The notes below the pieces were generated by a model that made no database searches, was not told the DNA's origin, and saw only the letters and a list, made by a program, of their open reading frames with translations. A stretch of 13,651 nt of DNA, taken from contig CALLYN010000761.1 in assembly GCA_937858455.1 (NCBI GenBank), forward strand, positions 1-13,651, in the 5' to 3' direction. The position numbers and the translations under genes were made by a program. This DNA comes from an uncultured Kouleothrix sp. (lineage in GTDB: Bacteria > Chloroflexota > Chloroflexia > Chloroflexales > Roseiflexaceae). How positions within the stretch are numbered: position 1 is the first letter of the stretch; the number at the start of each line of letters is the position of its first letter. This document shows positions 7,831-13,562 of the stretch, one piece after another.

Positions 7831-7842
7831 ACAGATGCAGAT

Positions 7843-7910
7843 AACCACAAAGGCACGAAGGCACAAAGCGCGCGGGTTCGGCTGCTCTGTGTCTTCGTGT
7901 CTTTGTGGTT
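7843..7910. repeat. 26-bp imperfect inverted repeat between pufC and the PucC-like gene
   Basis: Arm AACCACAAAGGCACGAAG (continuing GCACAAAG) at 7843-7868 pairs with 7885-7910, whose reverse complement differs at only 3 of 26 positions; the loop is 16 nt. Each arm also has an internal pattern of repeated (A/C)CACAAAG-like units. Sequences built from CTTTGTG/CTTCGTG units appear as dispersed palindromes in several bacterial phyla as I recall, so this is probably an inserted mobile-like palindrome. On the mRNA it forms a long hairpin immediately upstream of the TTG start region of the PucC-like gene. Confidence 0.75.
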
Positions 7911-7929
7911 CACGACCGGTTCCGTCAGG

Positions 7930-8916
7930 CTACTTTGGCGTATACCCCAGCACTGCTGGCACCTGGCCGGTGTTGGCCGAGCCGGGCGGCAGCTGCTGGC
8001 CCTGGTGGCACATCCAGCACGAAGGTGCCTTCTGCGCCATGATTGGTTTGTAGGTTGTGTTGATGTGCTGGGCCATCTTCAGCATCGTCAGCGCCCAGGT
8101 CTTCTGGGGCCGCTCGTTGCTGGGGAAGTAGTTGGCGTTGTGGCAGAATGCGCAGCCTACGCCAAGCGCCTGGGTGTGATGTGTCATCACCTGCTGATTA
8201 TACTGCACCGCCGCAAGGTTCGGGTCCTTCTTGCCGGTGATCAGCAGCAGGTCGATGTCGGCCGGCGTGTCGAGCTTGAGCTGGAACGTATCGGGCAGCG
8301 GGCTCTGGTCGGCCGGGTAGTTCGTGAGCGTGCCGGTCTTGCCGTTGAAGTTCACGGCCTTGCCATTGTGGCAGGTGGCGCAGGTGATCTGCTTGCCGCC
8401 CACCGACGCCGGCAGTGTCGCGACGAAGTTCTGGTTCAGATCCTGGCTCATCAGCATCATCTGGCGCGCGAGCGTCTTGCGTGCGACGCCCTGCGCCTCC
8501 GACACCGGCAGGCCATCCTCGGCGGCGAAGTTGCCGGCCGAGAGGTTGTGGCAGTAGGTGCAGTCGACTTTCAAGCCACCGGCGACCATCGCGACCATAT
8601 AGTTGGCGATCGTCGCGGTGTCCATGCCTTTAAGAACTTGCACGTTCTGCGGTTGCGGATGCTCGGTAATATACTTGGCCATCGCCGCCAGCGACGCGGG
8701 CTGCAGGTAAGGTTTGGCTGGATCGGCTGGCTCGGGCGAATAGTTAGTGTAGACTGCGGAAGTTTTAGCCGGCGTGCGAAAGCCGGCAAGCTGCCCATTC
8801 AGCCACACCACTGTCCCGATGCCGCCACCCACCAACACCAGCGTGACCAGCCCGAACACGAGGAAGAATAAGGTGCGTTCGCTGAACAGCGGTGTGGCGC
8901 TACGCTGGTTGTACAT
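7930..8916 (-). CDS. pufC: Reaction-centre tetraheme cytochrome c subunit
   Basis: The 328-residue protein donates electrons to the oxidised special pair from the outer face of the membrane. Four CxxCH heme sites are present: CTYCH at 119-123, CATCH at 179-183, CAFCH at 255-259 and CWMCH at 300-304. Met-rich helices (YMVAM near 106-110, MMLM at 153-156, MLKM at 278-281) and HH at 246-247 are candidate sixth ligands. A single N-terminal hydrophobic helix (about residues 14-40) follows a short cytoplasmic tail. There is no Cys in it, so the protein is anchored by an uncleaved helix rather than as a lipoprotein. The start at 8916 has GAGGAA upstream. It follows pufLM by 89 bp containing an AT-rich hairpin. 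This matches the tetraheme cytochrome c-554 of Chloroflexus/Roseiflexus. Confidence 0.96.
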   Translation of the reverse strand: MYNQRSATPLFSERTLFFLVFGLVTLVLVGGGIGTVVWLNGQLAGFRTPAKTSAVYTNYSPEPADPAKPYLQPASLAAMAKYITEHPQPQNVQVLKGMDTATIANYMVAMVAGGLKVDCTYCHNLSAGNFAAEDGLPVSEAQGVARKTLARQMMLMSQDLNQNFVATLPASVGGKQITCATCHNGKAVNFNGKTGTLTNYPADQSPLPDTFQLKLDTPADIDLLLITGKKDPNLAAVQYNQQVMTHHTQALGVGCAFCHNANYFPSNERPQKTWALTMLKMAQHINTTYKPIMAQKAPSCWMCHQGQQLPPGSANTGQVPAVLGYTPK

Positions 8917-8943
8917 CGGCTTCCTCTTCTACGAGATTGCAAG

Positions 8944-8996
8944 TTGCAAATTGTACACTGCAAGAATGATCACAATGAGCAATGTACAATTTGCAA
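8944..8996. repeat. AT-rich perfect 14-bp inverted repeat between pufLM and pufC
   Basis: TTGCAAATTGTACA (8944-8957) and TGTACAATTTGCAA (8983-8996) are exact reverse complements with a 25-nt loop, and short additional pairing continues inside the loop (cactgc with gcaatg). The island is far more AT-rich than its surroundings and fills most of the 89-bp gap. It ends 20 bp before the pufC-proximal ribosome site region and begins right after the pufLM stop at 9006. It may be a small palindromic insertion or an intercistronic mRNA stability hairpin. Confidence 0.7.
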
Positions 8997-9005
8997 TCCT
9001 GGCGT

Positions 9006-10925
9006 CTACCGCTGAATGAACTGCGACCAGTCGTAATTCGGGTCGGGCGGCGCGACGATATGCACCGACTGCGCCCAGGTATACCAGTCTTTGATCACTG
9101 TGCCCGACAGGAGCAGGCCGACTGCGCCTGCGATCACACACAGGATCGCGAACCAGAACGCCCACACGTGGATGCTGGCGGCATTCGCATTGAAGCCCAT
9201 CGTCCAGCGCCAGAACAGCTGTGCGCGATGCGTGCCCGGCCCCTCGATCTCGATCTCGGCAAGCTCAAACTCCGAGCCGTAGCGCGCCGTGGCCACGATC
9301 GTGGCGCCGTGCATGCCCAGCAGCATCGTCGAGCCCAGCAGGCCGAAGATCGATATCATATGGAACGGGTTGTAGTAGAAGTTGCCGTAGCGCACGCTGA
9401 CATTGTTCGTCCAGTCGAGCATCGCCTTGAGGCCGTGGCCGGGCGCTTCGGCCCAGCCGCCCAGCAGGATCGGCCGTACCAGATAGATCGTAAAGTACAG
9501 CACCAGCGCAGCCGAGAAGGCCCGCGCGAGGTTGCGATCCAGCCCGGTGGCGCGAGCGCGGGTGTAGACGCGCGCCCACCACGTCAGTACGGCGATGTGC
9601 AGGAAGAACGTCGCTGCCATCCAGTTGCCGCCATTGAACCAGCCCGGCCAGCGCAGGCCGTACGTCGCGGCTGGCGGGTCGACCGACAGGTTCGGGAATT
9701 CGCGGATAAACAGGATGAAGTTGTAGTGCACCTGTGGTGATGTAATATACGACGATAGGATGATCAGCACGGTAGCGCTGAAGCTCAGCAGCGCGATCGC
9801 GCCCCAGGTGCCTAGGTAGAACGGGCCGACCTGGCCATTGCCGAACAGCCGATCCATCAGCCGCACATACGAGCGGCTCGAGACGCCAAACGTCGTCTCG
9901 CTGCTGGTGCCGGGCTGCTCAAGCGCGTGCAGGTCGACTTCATTAGCCGGCTCGCGCGGGGCGCGCCCCGCCACGGCCACCGAGGCGGCGCCGGCAAAGC
10001 TCCACCACGGCAATTTGTCCCAGAATGTCCAGAAGCCCGTCCAGCTGTGCACCAGCGTGCCCGACAGGAAAATGCACACATTTGCCGTCAGCACCGCCAG
10101 CGCCGCGATCCAGAATGCGATCCGGTGGATGCCGATCTCGCCGATGCTGTAGCCGGCCGCGATCCCGCGCCAGAACACGTCGATGTTCTCGACGGTGATG
10201 CCCGGGCGATTCATGCCGCTACGGATGGCCGAGCCGTGCATCGCGAGCAGCATCGTGCTGAAGAACAGCAGCGATATTGCGATCGCGTGGAACGGGTTAT
10301 AGAAAAAGTTAAAGTACTGGTAGCCGATATTCGACACCCAGTCGAGGTGGTGGGTAATACCGAGCGGGAACCCATTACCCCACGACCCCATGGCAATCGG
10401 GCGCAGCCACTGCAGCGTAATCCACGATGACACCACCGCGAAGAAGGTGAGCGGCACCTCGAGACCCATATTTAGCTTGCGGCAGATATCGATTTCGCGC
10501 AATCCCCACGAGATGAACGCGATCGTCGCGCAGATTACGATTATTTGCCAGTTAAAACCGGGCCCGCCCGGCGCCTGGAGGTGCAGCCCCAGCGCCAGCG
10601 GCGGCGGATCGATGCGAGCCTGAAGAATGTTATACGTACCTTCGACCACGATGAACTGGTAGAGGTAGAAGATCGCTCCGATCGCGGCGAACGTCACCGC
10701 CATAATACCCCAGAACCCGACATAAAACCGCCCGATCCAGAAATCGAGCGGGTCTGTGCCGAACAACCGCCCGAACATGGTGCCGCCCGGCCGCTTATAG
10801 TATTCTTCGACGATCGCGAAGGGGATGACATCGGCGCTGCGCCGCGATGCCAGTTCCTCCCGCGCGACGTTTGGCGGAACTGGCTGACCGGAGCCAGGCG
10901 GCGACTCAGGGGGAAGAGCTGACAT
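9006..10925 (-). CDS. pufLM: Fused type-II photosynthetic reaction-centre L and M subunits
   Basis: One uninterrupted 639-residue frame carries L (about 60-305) and M (about 350-625) joined by a polar linker (about 312-350). L shows HLDWVSNIG: His193 corresponds to L153 (accessory pigment), His213 to L173 (special pair), His230 and His267 to the iron ligands L190 and L230, and Tyr202 to L162. M shows LDWTNNVS and GNFYYNPFH: His522 corresponds to M202 (special pair), His539 and His586 to iron ligands M219 and M266, and Glu554 to M234. At the M182 position a Met (502) replaces His, consistent with a bacteriopheophytin instead of an accessory bacteriochlorophyll, as in Chloroflexus-type centres. 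The L-M fusion is characteristic of Roseiflexus. The N-terminal 30 residues are Pro-rich and soluble. It lies between pufA (181-bp gap) and pufC. Confidence 0.97.
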   Translation of the reverse strand: MSALPPESPPGSGQPVPPNVAREELASRRSADVIPFAIVEEYYKRPGGTMFGRLFGTDPLDFWIGRFYVGFWGIMAVTFAAIGAIFYLYQFIVVEGTYNILQARIDPPPLALGLHLQAPGGPGFNWQIIVICATIAFISWGLREIDICRKLNMGLEVPLTFFAVVSSWITLQWLRPIAMGSWGNGFPLGITHHLDWVSNIGYQYFNFFYNPFHAIAISLLFFSTMLLAMHGSAIRSGMNRPGITVENIDVFWRGIAAGYSIGEIGIHRIAFWIAALAVLTANVCIFLSGTLVHSWTGFWTFWDKLPWWSFAGAASVAVAGRAPREPANEVDLHALEQPGTSSETTFGVSSRSYVRLMDRLFGNGQVGPFYLGTWGAIALLSFSATVLIILSSYITSPQVHYNFILFIREFPNLSVDPPAATYGLRWPGWFNGGNWMAATFFLHIAVLTWWARVYTRARATGLDRNLARAFSAALVLYFTIYLVRPILLGGWAEAPGHGLKAMLDWTNNVSVRYGNFYYNPFHMISIFGLLGSTMLLGMHGATIVATARYGSEFELAEIEIEGPGTHRAQLFWRWTMGFNANAASIHVWAFWFAILCVIAGAVGLLLSGTVIKDWYTWAQSVHIVAPPDPNYDWSQFIQR

Positions 10926-11105
10926 CTCAGTCTCTCGCTTTCTAGACTGCCGAGACAGACTTGATCATGGGTATGGGCAACCCACGACCGCGAGTGCGGG
11001 AACAGCCTTTAGGCCACGCACGGCAGAGGGCCAACCAGCGCACCGGTCAGCCCGCTGCCGAGCATCTGGAACGACAAACAGCGAACACTTGCCAGCTGTG
11101 GCGGG
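10926..11105. other. 180-bp pufA-pufLM intercistronic region
   Basis: The gap is long for an operon whose other antenna genes are 14 bp apart. A 7-bp complement AGCCCGC (11049-11055) / GCGGGCT (11101-11107) spans the pufA stop and could close a large stem. A short minus-strand frame of 18 codons (ATG CTC GGC AGC) has no ribosome site. No T tract or clear promoter is seen. By analogy with the purple-bacterial puf operon, this is where processing or partial termination would raise antenna over reaction-centre levels; that is inference only. Confidence 0.4.
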
Positions 11106-11240
11106 CTATCCGCCAACCAGCTGCAGCCAGTTGTACCGCGGCGAGCTCAACACGACGAAGTGGATCACGAGCGCGATGATGATGCCAAGCAGCGTGTAGA
11201 GGATCGCGGTGGTACGGAATTCGATAGGGGCACGTCGCAT
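11106..11240 (-). CDS. pufA: Light-harvesting antenna alpha polypeptide (44 aa)
   Basis: A 44-residue single-helix protein: polar N-terminus MRRAPIEFRTT, a hydrophobic helix with the bacteriochlorophyll ligand His27 in IALVIHFVVLSSP, and a C-terminal RYNWLQ. The VLSSPxYNWL segment closely matches the alpha chain of Chloroflexus/Roseiflexus core antenna as I remember it. ATG 11240 is preferred to longer in-frame starts because GAGGAT stands just upstream and because the extension would overlap pufB. It is 14 bp downstream of pufB. The pair forms rings around the reaction centre in the membrane. Confidence 0.95.
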   Translation of the reverse strand: MRRAPIEFRTTAILYTLLGIIIALVIHFVVLSSPRYNWLQLVGG

Positions 11241-11254
11241 GAAATCCTCACTAG

Positions 11255-11428
11255 CTACTGGAGCCACGGCTTCCAGAACCATACTAACGCATGGGCGAGT
11301 AGAACGATGACCACCATCGCGTAGGTCGATTGAACGACGATTCGGTGGATCAGCCACTCTTTATTCGAGAACAGCGTCTTCCACGGCGACGGTACGAGAT
11401 CGCTGGCAACTACCTCTTTCTCAGACAT
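11255..11428 (-). CDS. pufB: Light-harvesting antenna beta polypeptide (57 aa)
   Basis: Read directly on the minus strand: MSEKEVVASDLVPSPWKTLF, then a single membrane helix, ending FWKPWLQ. Two His residues fit bacteriochlorophyll sites: His28 in EWLIHRIVV (the B800/B808-type site) and His46 in LLAHALVWFWKPW (the B866/B880-type site). The LVPxxWxxLF, EWLIH and WKPWL stretches are diagnostic for the Chloroflexus/Roseiflexus beta chain. The ribosome site AAAGGAGGTGA is close to perfect, 8 bases before the ATG, fitting a very highly expressed protein. It is the first gene of the puf operon. Confidence 0.95.
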   Translation of the reverse strand: MSEKEVVASDLVPSPWKTLFSNKEWLIHRIVVQSTYAMVVIVLLAHALVWFWKPWLQ

Positions 11429-11433
11429 TCAAT

Positions 11434-11444
11434 TCACCTCCTTT
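11434..11444 (-). promoter_or_regulatory. Near-perfect Shine-Dalgarno of pufB
   Basis: Minus-strand AAAGGAGGTGA followed by ATTGA and the pufB ATG at 11428. It is the strongest ribosome site in the window and fixes the pufB start. Confidence 0.85.
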
Positions 11445-11475
11445 CCTCGGGGGTGGTTCCAAAAATGCGATCGGG

Positions 11476-11503
11476 CGCCAACCGGTGGGCACACCGTAAG
11501 GCG
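11476..11503. promoter_or_regulatory. Hairpin in the puf leader
   Basis: Nested pairing CGCC (11476-11479) with GGCG (11500-11503) and CGGTG (11483-11487) with CACCG (11492-11496), separated by a 3/3 internal loop and closed by a 4-nt loop. It lies in the predicted untranslated leader of the puf transcript, with a T5 run about 11 nt further downstream on the minus strand (11461-11465 are A on plus). This could be an attenuator-like or stabilising element. I could not match it to a known riboswitch. Confidence 0.4.
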
Positions 11504-11591
11504 TCAAGGGAAGCAGGCCATTGCTCAGGCGTTTGCTTTTGAGCTACCCGGCTCTGCAAAGTGTCAAATTTAAATTAATGCTCGATGCCTT

Positions 11592-11621
11592 ATTATAGTG
11601 CTACGTGAGCTTGAGAGTCAA
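11592..11621 (-). promoter_or_regulatory. Puf operon promoter (sigma70-like)
   Basis: On the minus strand, -35 TTGACT (plus 11616-11621), an 18-bp spacer and -10 TATAAT (plus 11592-11597, 6 of 6). A transcript would start near 11585 and carry a leader of roughly 157 nt before pufB. The region is AT-rich relative to its surroundings. No second equally good site is seen closer to pufB. Confidence 0.8.
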
Positions 11622-11665
11622 TCAAAATATTTAACACAATTACTACACAAATGCTATGCAGATAA
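11622..11665. repeat. 11-bp direct repeats just upstream of the puf -35 box
   Basis: AACACAATTAC (11633-11643) and TACACAAATGC (11644-11654) are consecutive 11-bp units sharing 8 of 11 bases, with the common core ACACAA. The next unit TATGCAGATAA (11655-11665) matches 6 of 11. They sit upstream of the -35 box on the minus strand, between the two divergent promoters. CarH-type regulators are known to bind operators of 11-bp direct repeats, and a CarH-like gene is adjacent, so this is a plausible operator. Confidence 0.5.
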
Positions 11666-11718
11666 TGTGCACCTAGCCGCGCAGCTGGCACTGCACGCCG
11701 GGCTGCCCAAGCTCGTGT
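11666..11718. other. Core of the divergent promoter region
   Basis: This 53-bp GC-richer stretch separates the two -35 regions and holds several TGC(A/C) words (gtgcac, tggcactgcacgcc) but no gene. It is the middle of the 524-bp gap between pufB and the regulator gene. In that gap I see promoters on each strand, two sets of short direct repeats, leader hairpins and no protein-coding frame with a ribosome site. Confidence 0.5.
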
Positions 11719-11747
11719 TTGACAAGCACAGCATATGAAAATATAAT
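11719..11747 (+). promoter_or_regulatory. Promoter of the MerR/B12 regulator
   Basis: Exact consensus TTGACA (11719-11724), 17-bp spacer, exact TATAAT (11742-11747) on the plus strand. A transcript would start near 11754 and have a leader of about 199 nt before the regulator ATG at 11953. The promoter diverges from the puf promoter, with about 97 bp between their -35 boxes. Confidence 0.85.
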
Positions 11748-11782
11748 GAACACACGTTGAACAGTCTGGTGAACAGTGAACC
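11747..11782 (+). repeat. TGAACA direct repeats over the regulator's -10/start site
   Basis: TGAACA occurs at 11747-11752, 11758-11763 and 11770-11775 (spacings 11 and 12 bp), with a fourth partial copy TGAACC at 11777-11782. The cluster begins at the last base of the -10 box and covers the expected transcription start. Its helical-turn spacing and position fit a repressor operator, most simply for autoregulation by the adjacent regulator. Confidence 0.5.
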
Positions 11783-11790
11783 TATGCTGT

Positions 11791-11818
11791 CGTGTGAGAC
11801 TACGCTTTGTCTCACGCG
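11791..11818. repeat. Inverted repeat in the regulator leader
   Basis: CGTGTGAGAC (11791-11800) pairs with GTCTCACGCG (11809-11818), 9 of 10 plus one G-T pair, loop of 8 nt. It lies 3' of the TGAACA repeats inside the predicted leader. A second GC-rich palindrome GGCGGC/GCCGCC lies at 11877-11892. These may be an operator half or leader structure; no T tract follows. Confidence 0.45.
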
Positions 11819-11952
11819 ATCCTCGAAGTGTGCATCTCGTGCGCTGGCGACGCGGGCTCACGAACGCCCGACGAGTGGCGGCCTGGGCCGCCAACCGCCT
11901 GACTCGCAGCCTGATCTATGTGCCCGATCGTGCACCGAAGGGCTGACGTTCT

Positions 11953-12969
11953 ATGAACGAGCATGTGAAGCACATTCTGGCACTGCCCGACTCGCCACGC
12001 TATAACATCAAGGCAGTTGTCCAGCAGACGGGTGTGAACATCTCGACGCTTCGCGCTTGGGAGCAGCGCTACGGCCTGCCAAGCCCGAAGCGCTCGGAGC
12101 ACGGCCACCGGTTATACTCGCAGCGCGATGTCGCAATTATCAAATGGCTCAAGCAGTGCACCGACGAAGGGCTGGCGATCAGCCAGGCTGTGTCGATGCT
12201 GCGCGACCTCGACCACGACGATGTTTCCCCTACCCGTGCGCTCGGCAGCCAGCCCGCGCCAACCCTGATCCCACGCGGCGGCAGCAACTGGCCCGAGATC
12301 CGCGCCCAGCTCATGGAGTTCCTCGACGTCACCGACATGCGCCAGGCGCACCTGCTGGTGAACCATATTTGCACAATGTTTCCGATCGAGACGGTGATCC
12401 TCGAGCTGTTCGAGCCGATCATGCTGCAGATCGGCGAGCGCTGGATCCGCGGCGAGATCACGATCGCCGAGGAGCATATGTTCTCGAACTTTGTGCGCCA
12501 GCGCTTGCTCGGCCTGGTGCAGCTGCACGCGCCGTTCGCCCATGGGCCGCGCCTGATCCGCGGCTGCGCCCCCGACGAGCAGCACGAGCTGGGCCTGCTG
12601 ATGTTTGCTCTGCTGATGGAACAGCGCGGCTGGGAGGTGATCTACCTCGGGCAAAGCCTTGAGGCCGAGGGGATCGAGGTGCTGCTCAGGCGCCTGGCGC
12701 CGGCGCTGGTGTGCATCAGCAACTCGATGGTCGAGCATATGGCCGGCATGCTCAAGCTGTGCCAGGCGGTCGCCGCGCTCGAGCCGTATCGCATCAGGCT
12801 TTCGTATAGCGGGCCGGTGTTCGAGCACTACCCCGAGTTCCAGGCGCGCATCCCTGGCGTGTACCTCGGCACCGACCTGCACTTGGCGGTGAGCCGCGCC
12901 GATCAGCTGGGCGAGGCGATCGACCCCGAGCGCTGGTACCCGATCGCGGCGCCGCAGAATCGCTACTAG
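11953..12969 (+). CDS. MerR-family regulator with B12-binding domain (CarH-like)
   Basis: The 338-residue protein has an N-terminal MerR winged helix (about 16-85: YNIKAVVQQTGVNISTLRAW, EQRYGLPSPKR, GHRLYSQRDV). A helical B12-cap domain (about 112-195) follows, with the CarH/MetH-type motif W-x9-EH as W164 to E174-H175 (GERWIRGEITIAEEH). A Rossmann B12-binding domain (about 200-320) has E-x-H-x-x-G, with His211 as the lower axial ligand (PDEQHELGLLM). CarH homologues bind adenosylcobalamin in the dark as DNA-bound tetramers and release DNA in light. In Thermus CarH the residue after the Trp is His132, the upper ligand of the light state; here it is Ile165. The gene is divergent from the puf operon, so regulation of photosynthesis by light or B12 is likely. 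Alternatively it could be oxygen- or B12-responsive only. The ribosome site is weak (GAAGGG about 10 bases before ATG). Confidence 0.92.
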   Translation: MNEHVKHILALPDSPRYNIKAVVQQTGVNISTLRAWEQRYGLPSPKRSEHGHRLYSQRDVAIIKWLKQCTDEGLAISQAVSMLRDLDHDDVSPTRALGSQPAPTLIPRGGSNWPEIRAQLMEFLDVTDMRQAHLLVNHICTMFPIETVILELFEPIMLQIGERWIRGEITIAEEHMFSNFVRQRLLGLVQLHAPFAHGPRLIRGCAPDEQHELGLLMFALLMEQRGWEVIYLGQSLEAEGIEVLLRRLAPALVCISNSMVEHMAGMLKLCQAVAALEPYRIRLSYSGPVFEHYPEFQARIPGVYLGTDLHLAVSRADQLGEAIDPERWYPIAAPQNRY

Positions 12970-12980
12970 CGCGTGCTCGC

Positions 12981-13009
12981 TTTACGTTTTGCAGGTTCCA
13001 GCGTACAAT
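12981..13009 (+). promoter_or_regulatory. Possible promoter of the 164-aa gene
   Basis: TTTACG (12981-12986), 17-bp spacer, TACAAT (13004-13009) in the 72-bp gap after the regulator stop. The match is 4/6 and 5/6. A start near 13016 would put the following palindrome at the very 5' end of the transcript. Confidence 0.45.
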
Positions 13010-13010
13010 G

Positions 13011-13033
13011 CCGCGACAGCATCCATGTCGCGG
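13011..13033. promoter_or_regulatory. Palindrome overlapping the leader and ribosome site of the 164-aa gene
   Basis: CCGCGACA (13011-13018) and TGTCGCGG (13026-13033) are exact complements with a 7-nt loop. The second arm runs directly into GGGG TAGT ATG, the only ribosome-site-like sequence. It is directly after the possible -10 box, so it could be an operator or a translation-controlling hairpin. Confidence 0.5.
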
Positions 13034-13041
13034 GGGGTAGT

Positions 13042-13536
13042 ATGACAACACTTGAAGCCTGGCTGGAATTGCACGGCGCCCAGATCGCCAGCGTGCTCGA
13101 CGATCAGCGCGATTACCTGTGCGATATGGTTACGAACCGGCTTACCACCGCGTTTCCTTCGCTGTGCTTCGACCCAACCCGCCCCGACGCGGTCACGTTC
13201 CAGCAGCAGGTGTTCCGCGAGACGCCGCGCCGCTTTCACCGGCTGATGCAGGTGGTGCTGCGCTTTCAGACGACGCTGGTGATCGAGCGCGAGTATCGCT
13301 GGGGCTGGTCGATCATGCCGCGCTTCGGCGTGGCTCGCCACCATATGATCAGCCACGCGCGCTGGTATTTCGACACCATCCGCAACGCCGGGATGGTCAG
13401 CCGCGACGATATGGCGCACCTCGATATGCTGGCGACGCGCGTGATCCAGATCATCGAGCAGATCACCGCCGCGCCCCCGCCGGTGCTGAAGCGGCCCGGC
13501 CCGCTGCCGGCCTCGAATGGCCACGCGCCGGCCTGA
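13042..13536 (+). CDS. Hypothetical protein, all-alpha (164 aa), downstream of the B12 regulator
   Basis: Family not recognised. The ATG at 13042 is chosen over the open frame from 12973 because the extension would cover the promoter-like sequence and palindrome, and because a G-rich ribosome site precedes this ATG. The protein looks soluble and helical with no membrane segment. Conserved-looking features are an N-terminal LEAWLELHGAQI, an aromatic/basic REYRWGWSIMPRF near 83-95, a His cluster HHMISHARWYF at 100-110 (His100, His101, His105), and a C-terminal Pro-rich tail. The shape loosely recalls RsbR-type or globin-like N-terminal sensor domains, but I cannot assign it. It follows the regulator by 72 bp in the same direction, so it may be functionally linked to light or B12 control. 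Confidence 0.75.
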   Translation: MTTLEAWLELHGAQIASVLDDQRDYLCDMVTNRLTTAFPSLCFDPTRPDAVTFQQQVFRETPRRFHRLMQVVLRFQTTLVIEREYRWGWSIMPRFGVARHHMISHARWYFDTIRNAGMVSRDDMAHLDMLATRVIQIIEQITAAPPPVLKRPGPLPASNGHAPA

Positions 13537-13562
13537 CCTCCAGCTGATCACTTCCTTTTTCT

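Noticed and set aside
7183..8871. 562-codon plus-strand open frame
   Set aside because: It lies opposite pufC and the PucC-like gene, is rich in Arg/Gln/His from antisense GC-rich codons, and has no recognisable domain. The opposite strand encodes clear tetraheme cytochrome and MFS proteins.
11466..11570. Possible known riboswitch (c-di-GMP or cobalamin type) in the puf leader
   Set aside because: A GCAAACGCC word and short stems are present, but the conserved cores of GEMM or the B12 box are not, so no riboswitch is called.
11673..11894. 73-codon minus-strand frame in the divergent promoter region
   Set aside because: It covers the regulator promoter and repeats, has no ribosome site and reads as Arg/Thr-rich noise.
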